From Alkalicoccobacillus murimartini (lineage in GTDB: Bacteria; Bacillota; Bacilli; Bacillales; Bacillaceae_D), in NCBI RefSeq assembly GCF_030813245.1, contig NZ_JAUSUA010000005.1, positions 1 to 64,000 on the forward strand: a DNA stretch of 64,000 bases, written 5' to 3'. Below, piece by piece: positions 18,905 to 28,469 of this stretch (position 1 is the stretch's first letter; the number at the start of each line of letters is the position of its first letter). Both the position numbers and the translations under genes were made by a program. Under the pieces are notes generated by a model that ran no database searches, had not been told where the DNA came from, and worked only from the letters and a program-made list of their open reading frames with translations.

Positions 18905-19010
18905 ATTAGAGCTTTGGACAGAACTATTTTATACATTATAAAAAACCGAAGCATTATGCTGTTTAAAGAGCATAGTGCTTCGGTTTTTTTGAGAGTGAGG
19001 CTACCCTCTT
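18905..19010. repeat. Dispersed repeat with terminator hairpin (copy 1)
   Basis: GCTTTGGACAGAACTATTTTA is followed by AAAAAACCGAAGCATTATG and the partner CATAGTGCTTCGGTTTTTTT, then GAGAGTGAGGCTACC. The same order of segments recurs at 28475-28580. The hairpin at 18939-18990 can end transcription on both strands. Confidence 0.7.
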
Positions 19011-19013
19011 CAT

Positions 19014-19310
19014 TTAATGAACAAAGACCTGTTCGAATTCAATATCCTTAGCGTCTACTCCGATTTTGCCGAGAAATTCTGTCACTTCAGCCATCGTATC
19101 TAAAGGATATTGAGTGTGACACAGGTGACTGGTTCGTTTCAAACTAGCTTGAAACGATTCACTTAGTGCCAATTCACTTTTCACAGAATAGATTGCCTGC
19201 AGTACCTTTTCATCCTTCTCAAAACTAACAAAGCCATCACTTTGATTAAAGTAAACGATCAGCGGAACATTTGTATGTGGATGAATAATATGTGCTTTAA
19301 ATAAGTTCAC
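19014..19310 (-). CDS. Hypothetical cytosolic protein
   Basis: A 98-residue protein starting with GTG; AAGGAGGGG 6 bases upstream fixes this start, because the in-frame ATG six codons earlier lies in the binding site itself. Mixed strands and helices (LFKAHIIHPHTNVPLIVYFN, LGKIGVDAKDIEFEQVF); no motif I recognise. It is a single gene between repeats. Confidence 0.55.
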   Translation of the reverse strand: MNLFKAHIIHPHTNVPLIVYFNQSDGFVSFEKDEKVLQAIYSVKSELALSESFQASLKRTSHLCHTQYPLDTMAEVTEFLGKIGVDAKDIEFEQVFVH

Positions 19311-19555
19311 TGAATTCCCCTCCTTCAATGAGCCCTTATAACTTGAAGCTCATTTGAAATAACCATTATGTTATTAAACAGTTTACAATGATCCTGTATT
19401 TTTGTGCTAAACCTTTTACTTATTCTTCGATGATCTCAGCTAATGACCTAATACCTTCATTTCATTTATAATAAACCTTTTCTAAACCACGCTGGCACCA
19501 CTAGTATAAAGCTTAAGTGGAGATTTTAATATAGCAGAGACCTTTGTTCAGGCAT

Positions 19556-19592
19556 AAAAGACTCGATCAAGTAGAGATTGATCGAGTCTTTT
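19556..19592 (-). terminator. Terminator of the gntP-like gene
   Basis: AAAGACTCGATCAA and TTGATCGAGTCTTTT form a long stem just downstream of the leftward permease gene. The rest of the roughly 320-base gap back to 19311 is AT-rich and shows no gene. Confidence 0.83.
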
Positions 19593-19628
19593 CATACAAT
19601 ATAGATTTTGCCTAACGAGTATTTGTTC

Positions 19629-20978
19629 TTAAGAAAAGAAGAAGCTTAAACCAAATACGACGAAAAATCCAACCAAACCTATGATTGTTTCCATCACGGT
19701 CCAAGATTTAAGTGTGTCTTTTTCAGACATCTCAAGGAAGCGATTGACAAGCCAAAACCCAGAGTCATTCACATGGGATAGCACGGTTGCACCACACGCA
19801 ATTGAAATAGCAATTAATGCTAACGAAGGCTGTGACAAGTCTACCATATCAAGGATAGGCGATATTAATCCTGCCGCCGTGATCATGGCAACCGTTGCTG
19901 AACCTTGAGCAACCCTAACAAATGTGGAGATTAGAAAAGCTAATAAGACAAGCGGGAAACCTGAGGATGCCATTAGTTCGCCCATAGCATCACCAACTCC
20001 ACTTTCAATGAGTACTTCTTTAAAAACTCCACCTGCACCAGTAATCAAAATAACAATTCCAGCCGGTTCAAGCGCTTTTGTTGTCATCGTTTGCAAGTCT
20101 TCTTTTGAAGCACCTCTTCGTTTACCTAGAAAGAACATAGCAAGTAAGGTTGCGATAATTAAGGCCACAAAGGGGTGTCCAATAAAGGTTAAAAAGCTTA
20201 ACAAGTTCCCTTCCTCTAACCATAACCCACTAATTGTATTTAGAAGGATAAGAACTAATGGAGATAAAATGATAAAACTAATTAATCCAAAGCTTGGAAG
20301 TTCCTTTTTCTCGTCGGGTTCATTATTAGCAGCCTCAATAACATGTGATGGCACTTTGATATGTATTTTATTACCAATATAACGTCCGAATATGGGTCCT
20401 GCTACAATCATAGCTGGAATACCAGCAATTACACCGAATAGCATCATCCATCCTAAATCAACATTAAGTATGGATGCAACGGCAATTGGACCTGGAGTAG
20501 GTGGAATAAAGCTATGCGCCACGGCTAAACCTGCTAAAAGCGGAATGGCATAATACAACAAAGATTTTCCTGTACGTAAAGCCAGACTATAGACAATAGG
20601 AATTAAGATAACAAGTGCTACATCGAGAAAAACTGGAATAGCAATGATAAATCCTGTTAAACCAAGTGCCCATTGAGCCCGATTTTCACCAAATTTATCT
20701 ACTAAAGTGAAGGCTAGGCGCTCTGCCCCTCCTGAAGACCTTAGTATTTCACCAAACATTGCCCCGAGTCCGACAACAATGGCAATAAAGCCTAATGCAC
20801 CGCCCATTCCCTCTTCTATAGTTTCAAGTAAATAGGTAGGTTCCATTCCTGTGAATAGTCCTATAAACATACTAGCGATCAAAAGCGCAAGAAATGCCTG
20901 CATCTTTGAATGCATAATCAGATAAAGCAGTACAGCAATTCCAAGTATCGTAATAATGATTAAGCCTAAAGTTGACAT
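19629..20978 (-). CDS. GntP-family gluconate/sugar-acid permease
   Basis: A 449-residue membrane protein with about 12-14 transmembrane segments. IAVLLYLIMHSKMQAFLALL, VPVFLDVALVILIPI-like VFLDVALVILIPIVYSL, HSFIPPTPGPIAVA and SHVNDSGFWLVNRF are hallmarks of the GntP/gluconate:H+ symporter family. With dgoD directly upstream on the same strand, its likely substrate is galactonate or a related aldonate. GGGGGAG precedes the ATG. Confidence 0.88.
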   Translation of the reverse strand: MSTLGLIIITILGIAVLLYLIMHSKMQAFLALLIASMFIGLFTGMEPTYLLETIEEGMGGALGFIAIVVGLGAMFGEILRSSGGAERLAFTLVDKFGENRAQWALGLTGFIIAIPVFLDVALVILIPIVYSLALRTGKSLLYYAIPLLAGLAVAHSFIPPTPGPIAVASILNVDLGWMMLFGVIAGIPAMIVAGPIFGRYIGNKIHIKVPSHVIEAANNEPDEKKELPSFGLISFIILSPLVLILLNTISGLWLEEGNLLSFLTFIGHPFVALIIATLLAMFFLGKRRGASKEDLQTMTTKALEPAGIVILITGAGGVFKEVLIESGVGDAMGELMASSGFPLVLLAFLISTFVRVAQGSATVAMITAAGLISPILDMVDLSQPSLALIAISIACGATVLSHVNDSGFWLVNRFLEMSEKDTLKSWTVMETIIGLVGFFVVFGLSFFFS

Positions 20979-21009
20979 GATGTCTCCCCCAAATCCTAAA
21001 GTAAGCGAA

Positions 21010-22158
21010 TTACCACTCTGCTACACTATTATCTTTGTGGCGCCAGATTGGATTTCTCCAATTGTGGCCAATCTCAGCCATTTTTCGTACATGGTCCTCA
21101 TTAATCTCTATTCCTAATCCAGGTTTATTTGGAATGTCCACATAGCCATCTTTATAGTTAAAAACGCTTCCATCTACTAAGTAGTCAAGTAAATCTGAAC
21201 CTTGATTATAATGAATTCCTAGACTTTGCTCTTGAATAAATGCATTGTGGCATGTGGCATCAACTTGAAGACAAGCCGCCAATGCAATGGGTCCAAGTGG
21301 ACAATGAGGAGCTGCGGCTACATCAAACGCTTCAGCCATTGAAAGGATTTTTTTGTTCTCTGTTATGCCTCCTGCGTGTGATAAATCTGGTTGAATAATG
21401 TCAACGTATCCATCTGTAAGTAAGTTTTTAAAGTCCCATTTCGAATACATCCGTTCTCCTGTGGCAATAGGTATAACCGTGTGATTTGCGATTTCACGCA
21501 AGGCTTCATTATTTTCCGGAAGAACAGGCTCTTCAATAAACATCGGTCTAAACTGTTCCAGTTCCTTTGCCAGCATTTTAGCCATCGGTTTATGCACACG
21601 TCCATGAAAATCAATGCCAATGCCAACATACGGGCCCACTGCATCACGAATGGCTGAGACATTTTCTAGTACACGATCAATTTGTTCATGTGAGTCAATA
21701 TATTGAAGCTCGTCCGTTGCATTCATTTTGATCGCTGTGAATCCTTGATCCACAACTGATTTCGCCGCGGCACCTACATCGGATGGTCTGTCTCCACCAA
21801 TCCATGAATAAACCCTAATAGATTCTCTTGCTTTTCCACCTAGTAATTGATGGATCGGAACATTCAAGTATTTTCCTTTGATATCCCAAAGAGCTTGGTC
21901 AATACCGGATATTGCACTCATGAGGATAGGACCTCCACGGTAGAATCCACCTCTGTACATGACATTCCAGTGATCTTCAATTTGTAGAGGGTCTTTACCT
22001 ATTAAATACTCCATTAACTCATCTACTGCTGCTTTAACCGTTGCAGCACGACCTTCAATGACAGGTTCTCCCCAACCAGTAATCCCTTCATCTGTTTCTA
22101 TTTTTAGAAATAACCATCTTGGCTGAACTTGAAATAATTCATAGCTTGTAATTTTCAT
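21010..22158 (-). CDS. dgoD: D-galactonate dehydratase, enolase superfamily
   Basis: A 382-residue protein very close to E. coli DgoD throughout. It dehydrates D-galactonate to 2-keto-3-deoxy-galactonate. [79 protein letters not shown] and [15 protein letters not shown] hold the Mg ligands (Asp, Glu, Glu) and the catalytic histidines. ATG 22158 has AAAGGATGG upstream. Kinase and aldolase genes of the pathway are not in the window. A cre-like site upstream suggests carbon catabolite control. Confidence 0.9.
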   Translation of the reverse strand: MKITSYELFQVQPRWLFLKIETDEGITGWGEPVIEGRAATVKAAVDELMEYLIGKDPLQIEDHWNVMYRGGFYRGGPILMSAISGIDQALWDIKGKYLNVPIHQLLGGKARESIRVYSWIGGDRPSDVGAAAKSVVDQGFTAIKMNATDELQYIDSHEQIDRVLENVSAIRDAVGPYVGIGIDFHGRVHKPMAKMLAKELEQFRPMFIEEPVLPENNEALREIANHTVIPIATGERMYSKWDFKNLLTDGYVDIIQPDLSHAGGITENKKILSMAEAFDVAAAPHCPLGPIALAACLQVDATCHNAFIQEQSLGIHYNQGSDLLDYLVDGSVFNYKDGYVDIPNKPGLGIEINEDHVRKMAEIGHNWRNPIWRHKDNSVAEW

Positions 22159-22224
22159 CAATATCCATCCTTTATATGTATTTTTCTAGACTATTTACTA
22201 TTAAGACATCCACTGACTTGAAAT

Positions 22225-22238
22225 AGGTAACGCTTACA
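22225..22238 (-). promoter_or_regulatory. cre-like CcpA site upstream of dgoD
   Basis: The minus strand reads TGTAAGCGTTACCT, which keeps the TGTAANCGNT core of the catabolite-responsive element and deviates at the last bases. It lies about 70 bases before the dgoD start. Otherwise the 300-base gap shows only a terminator. Confidence 0.5.
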
Positions 22239-22391
22239 ATTTAAACAATCATGACATCTGTTTAACCACCCTCTTCTCACTTTTTTATTCACAAGCAGTC
22301 TATCATCTCTATTGTCAAAAAAACAAACAGAAACTATTATTATTTACCCTTTGATGAAAAATAAGCCGTGTCAGAGGCAAAAAAATAGTAT

Positions 22392-22446
22392 AAAAAAAGA
22401 CACGAGATTGGAGATATTTCTTCCCACAACGATCGTGTCTTTTTTA
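22392..22446 (-). terminator. Terminator of the rRNA methyltransferase gene
   Basis: AAAAAAGACACGA pairs with TCGTGTCTTTTTT with a long loop; the stem is flanked by A and T runs and can work on both strands. Confidence 0.75.
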
Positions 22447-22456
22447 TTTGTTTAAT

Positions 22457-23881
22457 TTAGCTTAGCTTCTCTAACTCAGTCACACTTTCTACCTGAGCGG
22501 TCCATGGGAACATATCAACGGGTTGAATGTTCTTTACTTGATAGCCTGCTTTCTGCAACTGTCCAACATCTTTAGCAAGGGTAGATGGATTACAGGATAC
22601 ATAGACAATACGTTTTGGCTTTGTTTGTTTCAGCGAATCAAGCAGCTTATCATCACAACCAGTTCGTGGCGGATCGACAACTACCACATCTGGAATCCAC
22701 CCTTCTTTCTTCCATTTTGGTAGCCACTCCTCAGCCTTTCCAACTTCATATTGATAAGAACGTACGTTGTTCTTGGCTGCATTATGTCGTGCGTCAAGAA
22801 TTGAATCTTCAATGATATCCATGCCTCTAATTTCAGCAGCCTCGTTTGCTAACCATAAACCAATGGTGCCCACTCCACAATAAGCATCCACCACTTTTTC
22901 AATGCCACTTAACTTTGCAGCTTTTTTTGCCTCATTATACAAAACAACCGTTTGCTTTGGATTTAATTGAAAAAACGCTCTCGCTGAAAGAGAAAAGGAC
23001 ACATCTCCAAGTGTTTCTTGAATGGTTTCTTCGCCATTCACCAGTTTCGTTTCATCACCAAAAATGAGAGATGTTTTTTGATCGTTAATATTTTGCATAA
23101 ACGATGTAACCTCAGGTAATCGTTTCTTCACTTCATCAATGATCTGCTTTCGTTTAGGCAGTGTTTCTTCCGCAGTGACAAGGACAAGTTGAACCTCTCC
23201 AGTTTTAAAGCTGACTCTTGTTACGATTGTTCGCACAGCACCTCGATGCTTTCGTTCATTATAGATAGAAATATCTAAATCCTGCAGAATCTCCTTCATC
23301 ACTTGTGTCACATGATTTGATGATTTGTGTTGAACCATACAGGCAGACAAATCAATGAGCGTATGTGAATTTTGAGCGTATAACCCAGCTTTCACTTCTC
23401 CTTTGGATTTGTTCACTTGGAGCTGGCTCTTGTTACGATAATACCAAGGGTTGTCCATCCCTAAGGTCTCCTGGATCGGTAGCTTGCCTTCTGGAACGTG
23501 TGTGTACCTCTCAAATGCTTGGCGAACAAGATCCGCCTTTTCACGAAGTGTAGCCTCATATTCCATATGCTGCAGCTGACAGCCACCACATTGATCATAT
23601 ATTGGACAAGGGGCTGTGATTCTCTCCGTAGATTTTTTGCGAATTTTTTTGATGGTTGCTTCTGAGAAACGATCTCCTGCCTTCGTCACCTTAGCGACAA
23701 TTTCTTCTCCAGGCAAGGCTCCAGGCACAAACACCACATGGCGCTTAAAGTACCCGACCCCTTCCCCATTAATGCCTAATCTTTTTATCGTTAACGGAAA
23801 TTGCTGACCCGTCTCAATTAATACACCTGTTGCTTTCTTATCAACCTGATTACTTTTATTCGTTTGATTTGTTGATTTCAT
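22457..23881 (-). CDS. 23S rRNA (uracil-C5)-methyltransferase, RlmCD/RumA family
   Basis: A 474-residue SAM-dependent methyltransferase. An N-terminal TRAM domain (about residues 18-80) precedes the 4Fe-4S cluster motif [15 protein letters not shown] plus an upstream or downstream Cys, then the Rossmann domain with [27 protein letters not shown] and the catalytic Cys in [14 protein letters not shown]. subtilis has RlmCD (YefA) and the paralogue YfjO; the neighbouring yfj genes make a YfjO orthologue plausible. GGAG lies 8 bases before the ATG. Confidence 0.88.
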   Translation of the reverse strand: MKSTNQTNKSNQVDKKATGVLIETGQQFPLTIKRLGINGEGVGYFKRHVVFVPGALPGEEIVAKVTKAGDRFSEATIKKIRKKSTERITAPCPIYDQCGGCQLQHMEYEATLREKADLVRQAFERYTHVPEGKLPIQETLGMDNPWYYRNKSQLQVNKSKGEVKAGLYAQNSHTLIDLSACMVQHKSSNHVTQVMKEILQDLDISIYNERKHRGAVRTIVTRVSFKTGEVQLVLVTAEETLPKRKQIIDEVKKRLPEVTSFMQNINDQKTSLIFGDETKLVNGEETIQETLGDVSFSLSARAFFQLNPKQTVVLYNEAKKAAKLSGIEKVVDAYCGVGTIGLWLANEAAEIRGMDIIEDSILDARHNAAKNNVRSYQYEVGKAEEWLPKWKKEGWIPDVVVVDPPRTGCDDKLLDSLKQTKPKRIVYVSCNPSTLAKDVGQLQKAGYQVKNIQPVDMFPWTAQVESVTELEKLS

Positions 23882-24009
23882 TTACGACACTCCAATATTT
23901 CAGCTTCTTATATGAAGTATAGCATGTTCACGGATCTTCCTAAACTTACTAAACATTTGAGTCATATTCTCTGATAGAATAGTAAAAGTAATGGCTAGTG
24001 GAGGAGTGA

Positions 24010-24378
24010 ATGAAATTGTCTATACCTACGGATGTAGCGTCTTTACAGATTATGGCGCATGTATACAAACGTAAAAGCGCCCAATCTACATTTGAAAAAA
24101 CAGTAGAAAGCTTGGTTAGCTCAGTCCCCTATATTGATTGGGTTGGGATCTACCTTTATGAACAATTAAACCACAAGCTCGTAGCAGCTTCATGTTTCCA
24201 GAATGACCTACAATGGACATGTAATGGTGAATTAAAGTTTCCTATTAAAGATTCTTTAGAGCAAGAAATTGGCGTAATGATTGTACGAAGCAATCAATCC
24301 ATTGCTTTTGATGTGACTGATGTATCTACGTTAAAAACAATTGCAGCAGCAATTGGCCAGGAGACACTTGTTAACTAA
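24010..24378 (+). CDS. GAF-domain protein, small
   Basis: A 122-residue protein whose middle, YIDWVGIYLYEQLNHKLVAASCFQN, resembles the GAF fold of free methionine-R-sulfoxide reductases, but the reductase cysteines (three in the fRMsr motif) are not arranged properly; only C56 and C65 or so are seen. It may bind a ligand or be a degraded enzyme. GGAGGAGTGA precedes the ATG. It is convergent with pdaA and shares a terminator with it. Confidence 0.6.
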   Translation: MKLSIPTDVASLQIMAHVYKRKSAQSTFEKTVESLVSSVPYIDWVGIYLYEQLNHKLVAASCFQNDLQWTCNGELKFPIKDSLEQEIGVMIVRSNQSIAFDVTDVSTLKTIAAAIGQETLVN

Positions 24379-24390
24379 TACAATCATGTA

Positions 24391-24430
24391 TCTAAAGAAG
24401 CCCAGGTAGATAACCTGGGCTTCTTTAGTA
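24391..24430. terminator. Bidirectional terminator
   Basis: CTAAAGAAGCCCAGGT and ACCTGGGCTTCTTTAG form a perfect 16-bp stem between convergent genes. Confidence 0.82.
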
Positions 24431-24440
24431 TGTTTCATCA

Positions 24441-25229
24441 TCATTGAGTCAGTTTGTCTACTGTCAGATCATCTAAGCTTTTAAATGTGTATCCTTGCTT
24501 CACTGCTTCATCAATGACTCTAGGCAAGGCCTCTGCGTTGTCACTTGAAACGGAGTGAAGCAGCATTATGGCACCGGGGTGGATACGATCCATTATTTTA
24601 TTGTAGGCATAATCAGCGCCTTTTTGTTTATTGACATCCCAATCCGCATAAGCAAGTGACCAAAATACATTAATATACCCTTCTGCTTCAGACAACTCTA
24701 AGCTTCGCTCGCTAAACTCTCCTCGAGGTGGACGTAAGTAGGTCATATAATCAATTCCTGTAAGTTCCGTAAACCGTTTTTTTACTTTAAGTAGTTCTCT
24801 TGCCAAACGCTCATCATCTATTGCTGGTAGACTAGGGTGATACCACGTATGGTTCCCGACAATATGACCCTCTGCGACCATTCGCTTAATGAGATCGGGA
24901 GCTGAATCAAGATAGTGACCTGTCACAAAAAAAGCGGCTGGTACTTTCTTATCCCTTAAGACATCAAGAACTTTTTCTGTATAGCCATTCTCATACCCGT
25001 TATCAAACGTTAAATACAACACTTTCTGCTCGGTATCTCCAATAAAATACCCGCCTGCGTTATCAAGCAGTCTAATAAATTCAGGTTCTGTTGTTACAGG
25101 TTCTTGATTCTTCGCGGGTTTAAAGCTCCAATGAAGAACATCATTAGTCAAAGCTTGTGCCTGCTCTACCGTCCCTGCTAGTACTATACAAAGTGCCATA
25201 CAGATTCCAATACACCATTTTGCCCTCAT
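24441..25229 (-). CDS. pdaA: N-acetylmuramic acid deacetylase PdaA
   Basis: A 262-residue secreted polysaccharide deacetylase for muramic-delta-lactam formation in spore cortex. A signal peptide (about residues 1-26, ending near QAQA) is followed by the NodB domain: LYLTFDNGYENGYTEK carries the catalytic Asp, GHIVGNHTWYHPSL the metal-binding HxxxH, LRPPRGEFSE and HPGAIMLLHSVS the remaining motifs. It matches B. subtilis PdaA over its full length. Expected to be forespore-expressed. Confidence 0.92.
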   Translation of the reverse strand: MRAKWCIGICMALCIVLAGTVEQAQALTNDVLHWSFKPAKNQEPVTTEPEFIRLLDNAGGYFIGDTEQKVLYLTFDNGYENGYTEKVLDVLRDKKVPAAFFVTGHYLDSAPDLIKRMVAEGHIVGNHTWYHPSLPAIDDERLARELLKVKKRFTELTGIDYMTYLRPPRGEFSERSLELSEAEGYINVFWSLAYADWDVNKQKGADYAYNKIMDRIHPGAIMLLHSVSSDNAEALPRVIDEAVKQGYTFKSLDDLTVDKLTQ

Positions 25230-25297
25230 CTTATCACCTCTGCATTACTTTATCTTTAGGATGCATCAACGGTGAGATTTCATTAACCCATTTTTTG

Positions 25298-25340
25298 GAC
25301 AAAAAAAGCCGTTCATCTTCACAGATGAGACAGCTTCTAT
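25298..25340 (-). terminator. Terminator-like hairpin
   Basis: On the minus strand, AAGCTGTCTCATCTGTG pairs imperfectly with the region ending AACGGCTTTTTTT. It lies just after the CuA lipoprotein gene. Confidence 0.6.
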
Positions 25341-25346
25341 TTACTG

Positions 25347-25721
25347 CTATACAACAACTAGTGTAGCCACCATTTGAGCATGTCCCGCTCCACAAGGTAT
25401 CGTACAACGAATGGTGTATTCTCCAGCTTCAAGGGTTGTGTTAAAGTTCCCTTCGCCATTCAATGTTACATCCGTACCATCGATCGCAATGCCATGATTG
25501 CCTTCTACGTTTTCAAGTGAAATGGTTACATCTCCTGCCGGAACCTCATAGGTCTCCTGATCAAAATCCCAGTTGTTTGCTTTTAAAACGACCTGCTCGT
25601 CATATACTTCTTCTGCAGCCTCGTTCGTATCTGACTCCTCATTGCCACTCGCTCCACAAGCGGTAATCGCCACTAGGAGAAAAAGGGCTACTAAAATAAA
25701 CAGCATTTGCTTTAATTTCAT
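25347..25721 (-). CDS. Cupredoxin lipoprotein with CuA motif
   Basis: A 124-residue secreted lipoprotein. A signal peptide ends in the lipobox LVAITAC (Cys about residue 22), followed by an acidic linker and a cupredoxin domain of about 85 residues. CTIPCGAGHAQM is a C-X3-C-X3-H-X2-M CuA site and EGNHGIAI supplies the upstream histidine, as in cytochrome c oxidase subunit II. There are no membrane helices of subunit II, so it is a stand-alone domain. It may donate copper to an oxidase, carry electrons, or sense copper. GGAGG precedes the ATG. Confidence 0.82.
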   Translation of the reverse strand: MKLKQMLFILVALFLLVAITACGASGNEESDTNEAAEEVYDEQVVLKANNWDFDQETYEVPAGDVTISLENVEGNHGIAIDGTDVTLNGEGNFNTTLEAGEYTIRCTIPCGAGHAQMVATLVVV

Positions 25722-25915
25722 TTTATAATACCTCCAACTCTATACATTGTCCCCATAACAGTATACGCCCAAAAAACCTCATCGTATATCACCTACGAGC
25801 AACTTTTTTTGATCTTTTTGTTAACGAACTTGTTATGACAGCTGCTTGCCCTTTTTTTTATTGTGTGTTTTGATTAACAAGTACATATGAACGCTATAAA
25901 TGGAGGTATATACAT

Positions 25916-26722
25916 TTGTTTGAATATAAAAATATATTTAGAGGTATTGCCATGGGTATTACCGATTTAGTTCCTGGTATTAGCGGCAGTACGATTCTAA
26001 TGGTTCTTGGGGTTTATGAACGATTCATCGCTTCTTTAAATGGATTAACAACAAAAGAGTGGAAAAAAAGCCTAGGCTTTTTGATTCCTCTTGGCATTGG
26101 TGTTGGAAGTGCATTACTTATATTTTCTAAGGTTATTGAATGGCTGTTAGAACACCATCAACCTGTCACTATGTTTTTATTTTTAGGATTGATTATAGGC
26201 ATTGTCCCCATTTTAATTAAAGAGGTTGACGTCAAAAATTCATTTAAACCTATTCATTATGTCTTATTAGTTATTGCGTTTATTTTAATCTCTTTAACAT
26301 CTTTAATACCAAATGAAACCGGTCTTATGACTAATCTAAGTGTTGGAGATTATATTCTTTTATTTGTTTCGGGATGGTTGGCAAGTGCAGCCTTAATTCT
26401 TCCTGGCATTAGTGGCTCATTAATTTTTCTTTTATTAGGTGTATACGCAACGGTTACTTCTGCAATCGCAAATATTCAGATCTCCGTTATACTAGTTGTA
26501 GGTTCAGGAATTGCCATTGGACTTATTCTGACAAGTAAGCTCGTACGTTATTTGTTTGCTAACTATACGATTTATACATATGCGGTCATGATTGGCCTTG
26601 TAGCTGGTTCTATTATCGTTGTTTATTCTAATGTTGAGCCAGGTGGTTCTCTCATAGGCTGTGGGATTACCTTTATTGCTGGTTTGCTTGTTGCCTATTT
26701 ATTGGGCAGTATTAAAAAATAG
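25916..26722 (+). CDS. DUF368 membrane protein (undecaprenyl-phosphate transporter type)
   Basis: A 268-residue protein with about eight membrane segments. The N-terminal GITDLVPGISGSTILMVLGVYE and the second SAALILPGISGSLIFLLLGVY segment are the two repeated re-entrant motifs of the DUF368/PopT family, which recycles C55-P lipid carrier across the membrane and matters at alkaline pH in Gram-positives. The start is TTG with GGAGGT 9 bases upstream. It has its own terminator. Confidence 0.85.
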   Translation: MFEYKNIFRGIAMGITDLVPGISGSTILMVLGVYERFIASLNGLTTKEWKKSLGFLIPLGIGVGSALLIFSKVIEWLLEHHQPVTMFLFLGLIIGIVPILIKEVDVKNSFKPIHYVLLVIAFILISLTSLIPNETGLMTNLSVGDYILLFVSGWLASAALILPGISGSLIFLLLGVYATVTSAIANIQISVILVVGSGIAIGLILTSKLVRYLFANYTIYTYAVMIGLVAGSIIVVYSNVEPGGSLIGCGITFIAGLLVAYLLGSIKK

Positions 26723-26730
26723 TTTTTTGA

Positions 26731-26770
26731 ACGTAGGCAGCGGACATTTAAAGATGTCCGCTGCCTATTC
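26731..26770 (+). terminator. Terminator of the DUF368 gene
   Basis: TAGGCAGCGGACAT and ATGTCCGCTGCCTA form a perfect stem. Confidence 0.82.
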
Positions 26771-26839
26771 ATTTTCATATTCACTCATGTAAACATTGAC
26801 GGCATGAAGTACATAAAATAAAATATATATACATTAACT

Positions 26840-27072
26840 AGCTAAAGGGGTGATTCGATGGGGCAGTGAATAGAATATGCAAACTTGCGGCAGGATTTAA
26901 TGTTATAACGGTTTATAGTAGACGAATGTTTGCCAATCAGTTTCAGGTTCACACACAGCGCAACCGAGTCACGTATAGCCTTAACAGGACGGACAATGAT
27001 GATGATTAATAAACAATTATTTAGTTTGCTTTAAAAAATAGGAGGTGACCCCTCTATATCAGAGGGATCTTT
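26840..27072 (+). promoter_or_regulatory. Unexplained leader with terminator hairpin before the CNNM gene
   Basis: A gap of about 300 bases holds no gene beyond a three-codon frame (ATGGGGCAGTGA near 26858) behind AAAGGGGTG. Just before the next gene, ACCCCTCT and AGAGGG pair and are followed by ATCTTTTT, which runs straight into the TTG start. The AGGAGGTG at 27040-27047 is then 26 bases from the start. This suggests attenuation or a structure-bridged binding site, possibly an ion-sensing riboswitch. No known class could be matched by eye. Confidence 0.4.
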
Positions 27073-28416
27073 TTGGACAATAATATATACTTAAATTTGT
27101 TTTTTGTGGCTTTATTGATTGCTCTCACTGCTTTTTTTGTGGCCTCTGAGTTTGCGATTGTCAAGATCAGGAGTACAAAGGTTGATCAACTTATTCAGGA
27201 AGGTCATAAGAGTGCCATTCTAGCTAAAAAAGTAACCACTAACTTAGATGAGTATTTATCTGCTTGTCAATTGGGGATTACCATTACCGCACTAGGTATC
27301 GGTCGTTTAGGTGAACCAACGTTTGAAAGGATGTTACACCCTGTTATTGAGACGTTACCCATTAACAGCGGAGCCATTGTGACAACGGTTAGTTTTGTCG
27401 TTTCGTTTGCGATTATGACATTTCTTCATGTTGTTGTAGGGGAGCTTGCTCCTAAAACGTTGGCTATTCAAAAAGCAGAAAGAATTACACTTTTGGTTTC
27501 AAGACCATTACGTGCGTTCTATTTGCTTATGTACCCTCTTATTTGGTTCTTAAATGGAGCTGCGCGTCTTTTGACTCGTTCTGTAGGTTTAAAATCCATG
27601 TCTGAGCATGATGTGACTCATTCGGAAGAAGAGTTACGTCTCATTCTCTCAGATAGCTACAAGGGTGGAGAAATTAATCAGTCTGAATTCAAATATGTAA
27701 GTAAAATATTTGATTTTGATAACCGTGTTGCTAAAGAGATTATGGTACCACGTACGGAAATCTCAGCGATCTCGGTTGATGATCCAATTAGCAAAAACCT
27801 TGAATTTATGCGTAAAGAACGCTTCACTCGTTTTCCGGTTGTCGATGGAGACAAAGATCATATTCTCGGTGTCATTAATGTTCGAGAAGTGTTAACAGAC
27901 ATCGTCTCCCCAGATGTGACGAAAGAAGTTGTCTTAAACGATTATATCCGACCAATTATTTCAGTCATTGAATCCATTCCAGTCAATGATTTGCTTGTTG
28001 AGATGCAAAAACAACAAATTCATATGGCCGTTCTGTTTGATGAGTATGGTGGAACTGCTGGACTAATTACTGCAGAGGATATCATTGAAGAGATCGTTGG
28101 AGAAATTAATGATGAATTTGATATTGAAGAAGATCCGCTCGTTCGAAAAATCAATGATGACCATTACATCATTGATGGAAAAACACTTATCAGCGATGTA
28201 AACAAGCTATTGAATGTCGAGTTGGATGAAACGGATGTTGATACAATCGGTGGCTGGTTACTGACTGAGAAATATGACATTGGCGTTAACGAAGAAATGA
28301 ATTATGAAGAGTTCACGTTTACGGTTATTGAATTTGATAGCCATCAAGTGAAACAAGTAGAAATTATGAAGAAGGAAAAAGATCAGCATCTAGCTGAACA
28401 ATTAGCTTCTACGTAA
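27073..28416 (+). CDS. CNNM/CorC (hemolysin C-like) family membrane transporter
   Basis: A 447-residue protein. The DUF21/CNNM domain with four membrane segments (residues 1-190; FFVASEFAIVKIR, HVVVGELAPKTLAIQ) is followed by a CBS pair (about 210-335; VPRTEISAISVDD, AVLFDEYGGTAGLIT) and a CorC_HlyC domain. B. subtilis relatives such as YhdP export Mg2+. The start is TTG and has no close binding site because a hairpin lies between it and AGGAGGTG. Confidence 0.87.
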   Translation: MDNNIYLNLFFVALLIALTAFFVASEFAIVKIRSTKVDQLIQEGHKSAILAKKVTTNLDEYLSACQLGITITALGIGRLGEPTFERMLHPVIETLPINSGAIVTTVSFVVSFAIMTFLHVVVGELAPKTLAIQKAERITLLVSRPLRAFYLLMYPLIWFLNGAARLLTRSVGLKSMSEHDVTHSEEELRLILSDSYKGGEINQSEFKYVSKIFDFDNRVAKEIMVPRTEISAISVDDPISKNLEFMRKERFTRFPVVDGDKDHILGVINVREVLTDIVSPDVTKEVVLNDYIRPIISVIESIPVNDLLVEMQKQQIHMAVLFDEYGGTAGLITAEDIIEEIVGEINDEFDIEEDPLVRKINDDHYIIDGKTLISDVNKLLNVELDETDVDTIGGWLLTEKYDIGVNEEMNYEEFTFTVIEFDSHQVKQVEIMKKEKDQHLAEQLAST

Positions 28417-28423
28417 GGAACTG

Positions 28424-28456
28424 GGTCTCTGTCTTAGGACAGGGATCTTTTTCTTG
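28424..28456 (+). terminator. Terminator after the CNNM gene
   Basis: TCTCTGTC and GACAGGGA pair and are followed by TCTTTTTCTT. Confidence 0.7.
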
Positions 28457-28469
28457 TATGAATCAAGAA

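Noticed and set aside
26840-27040. M-box, yybP-ykoY, c-di-AMP or NiCo riboswitch
   Set aside because: Some short matches (GGGGTGA, GGGGCAG) exist but the conserved cores and pairing of these classes could not be assembled by eye.
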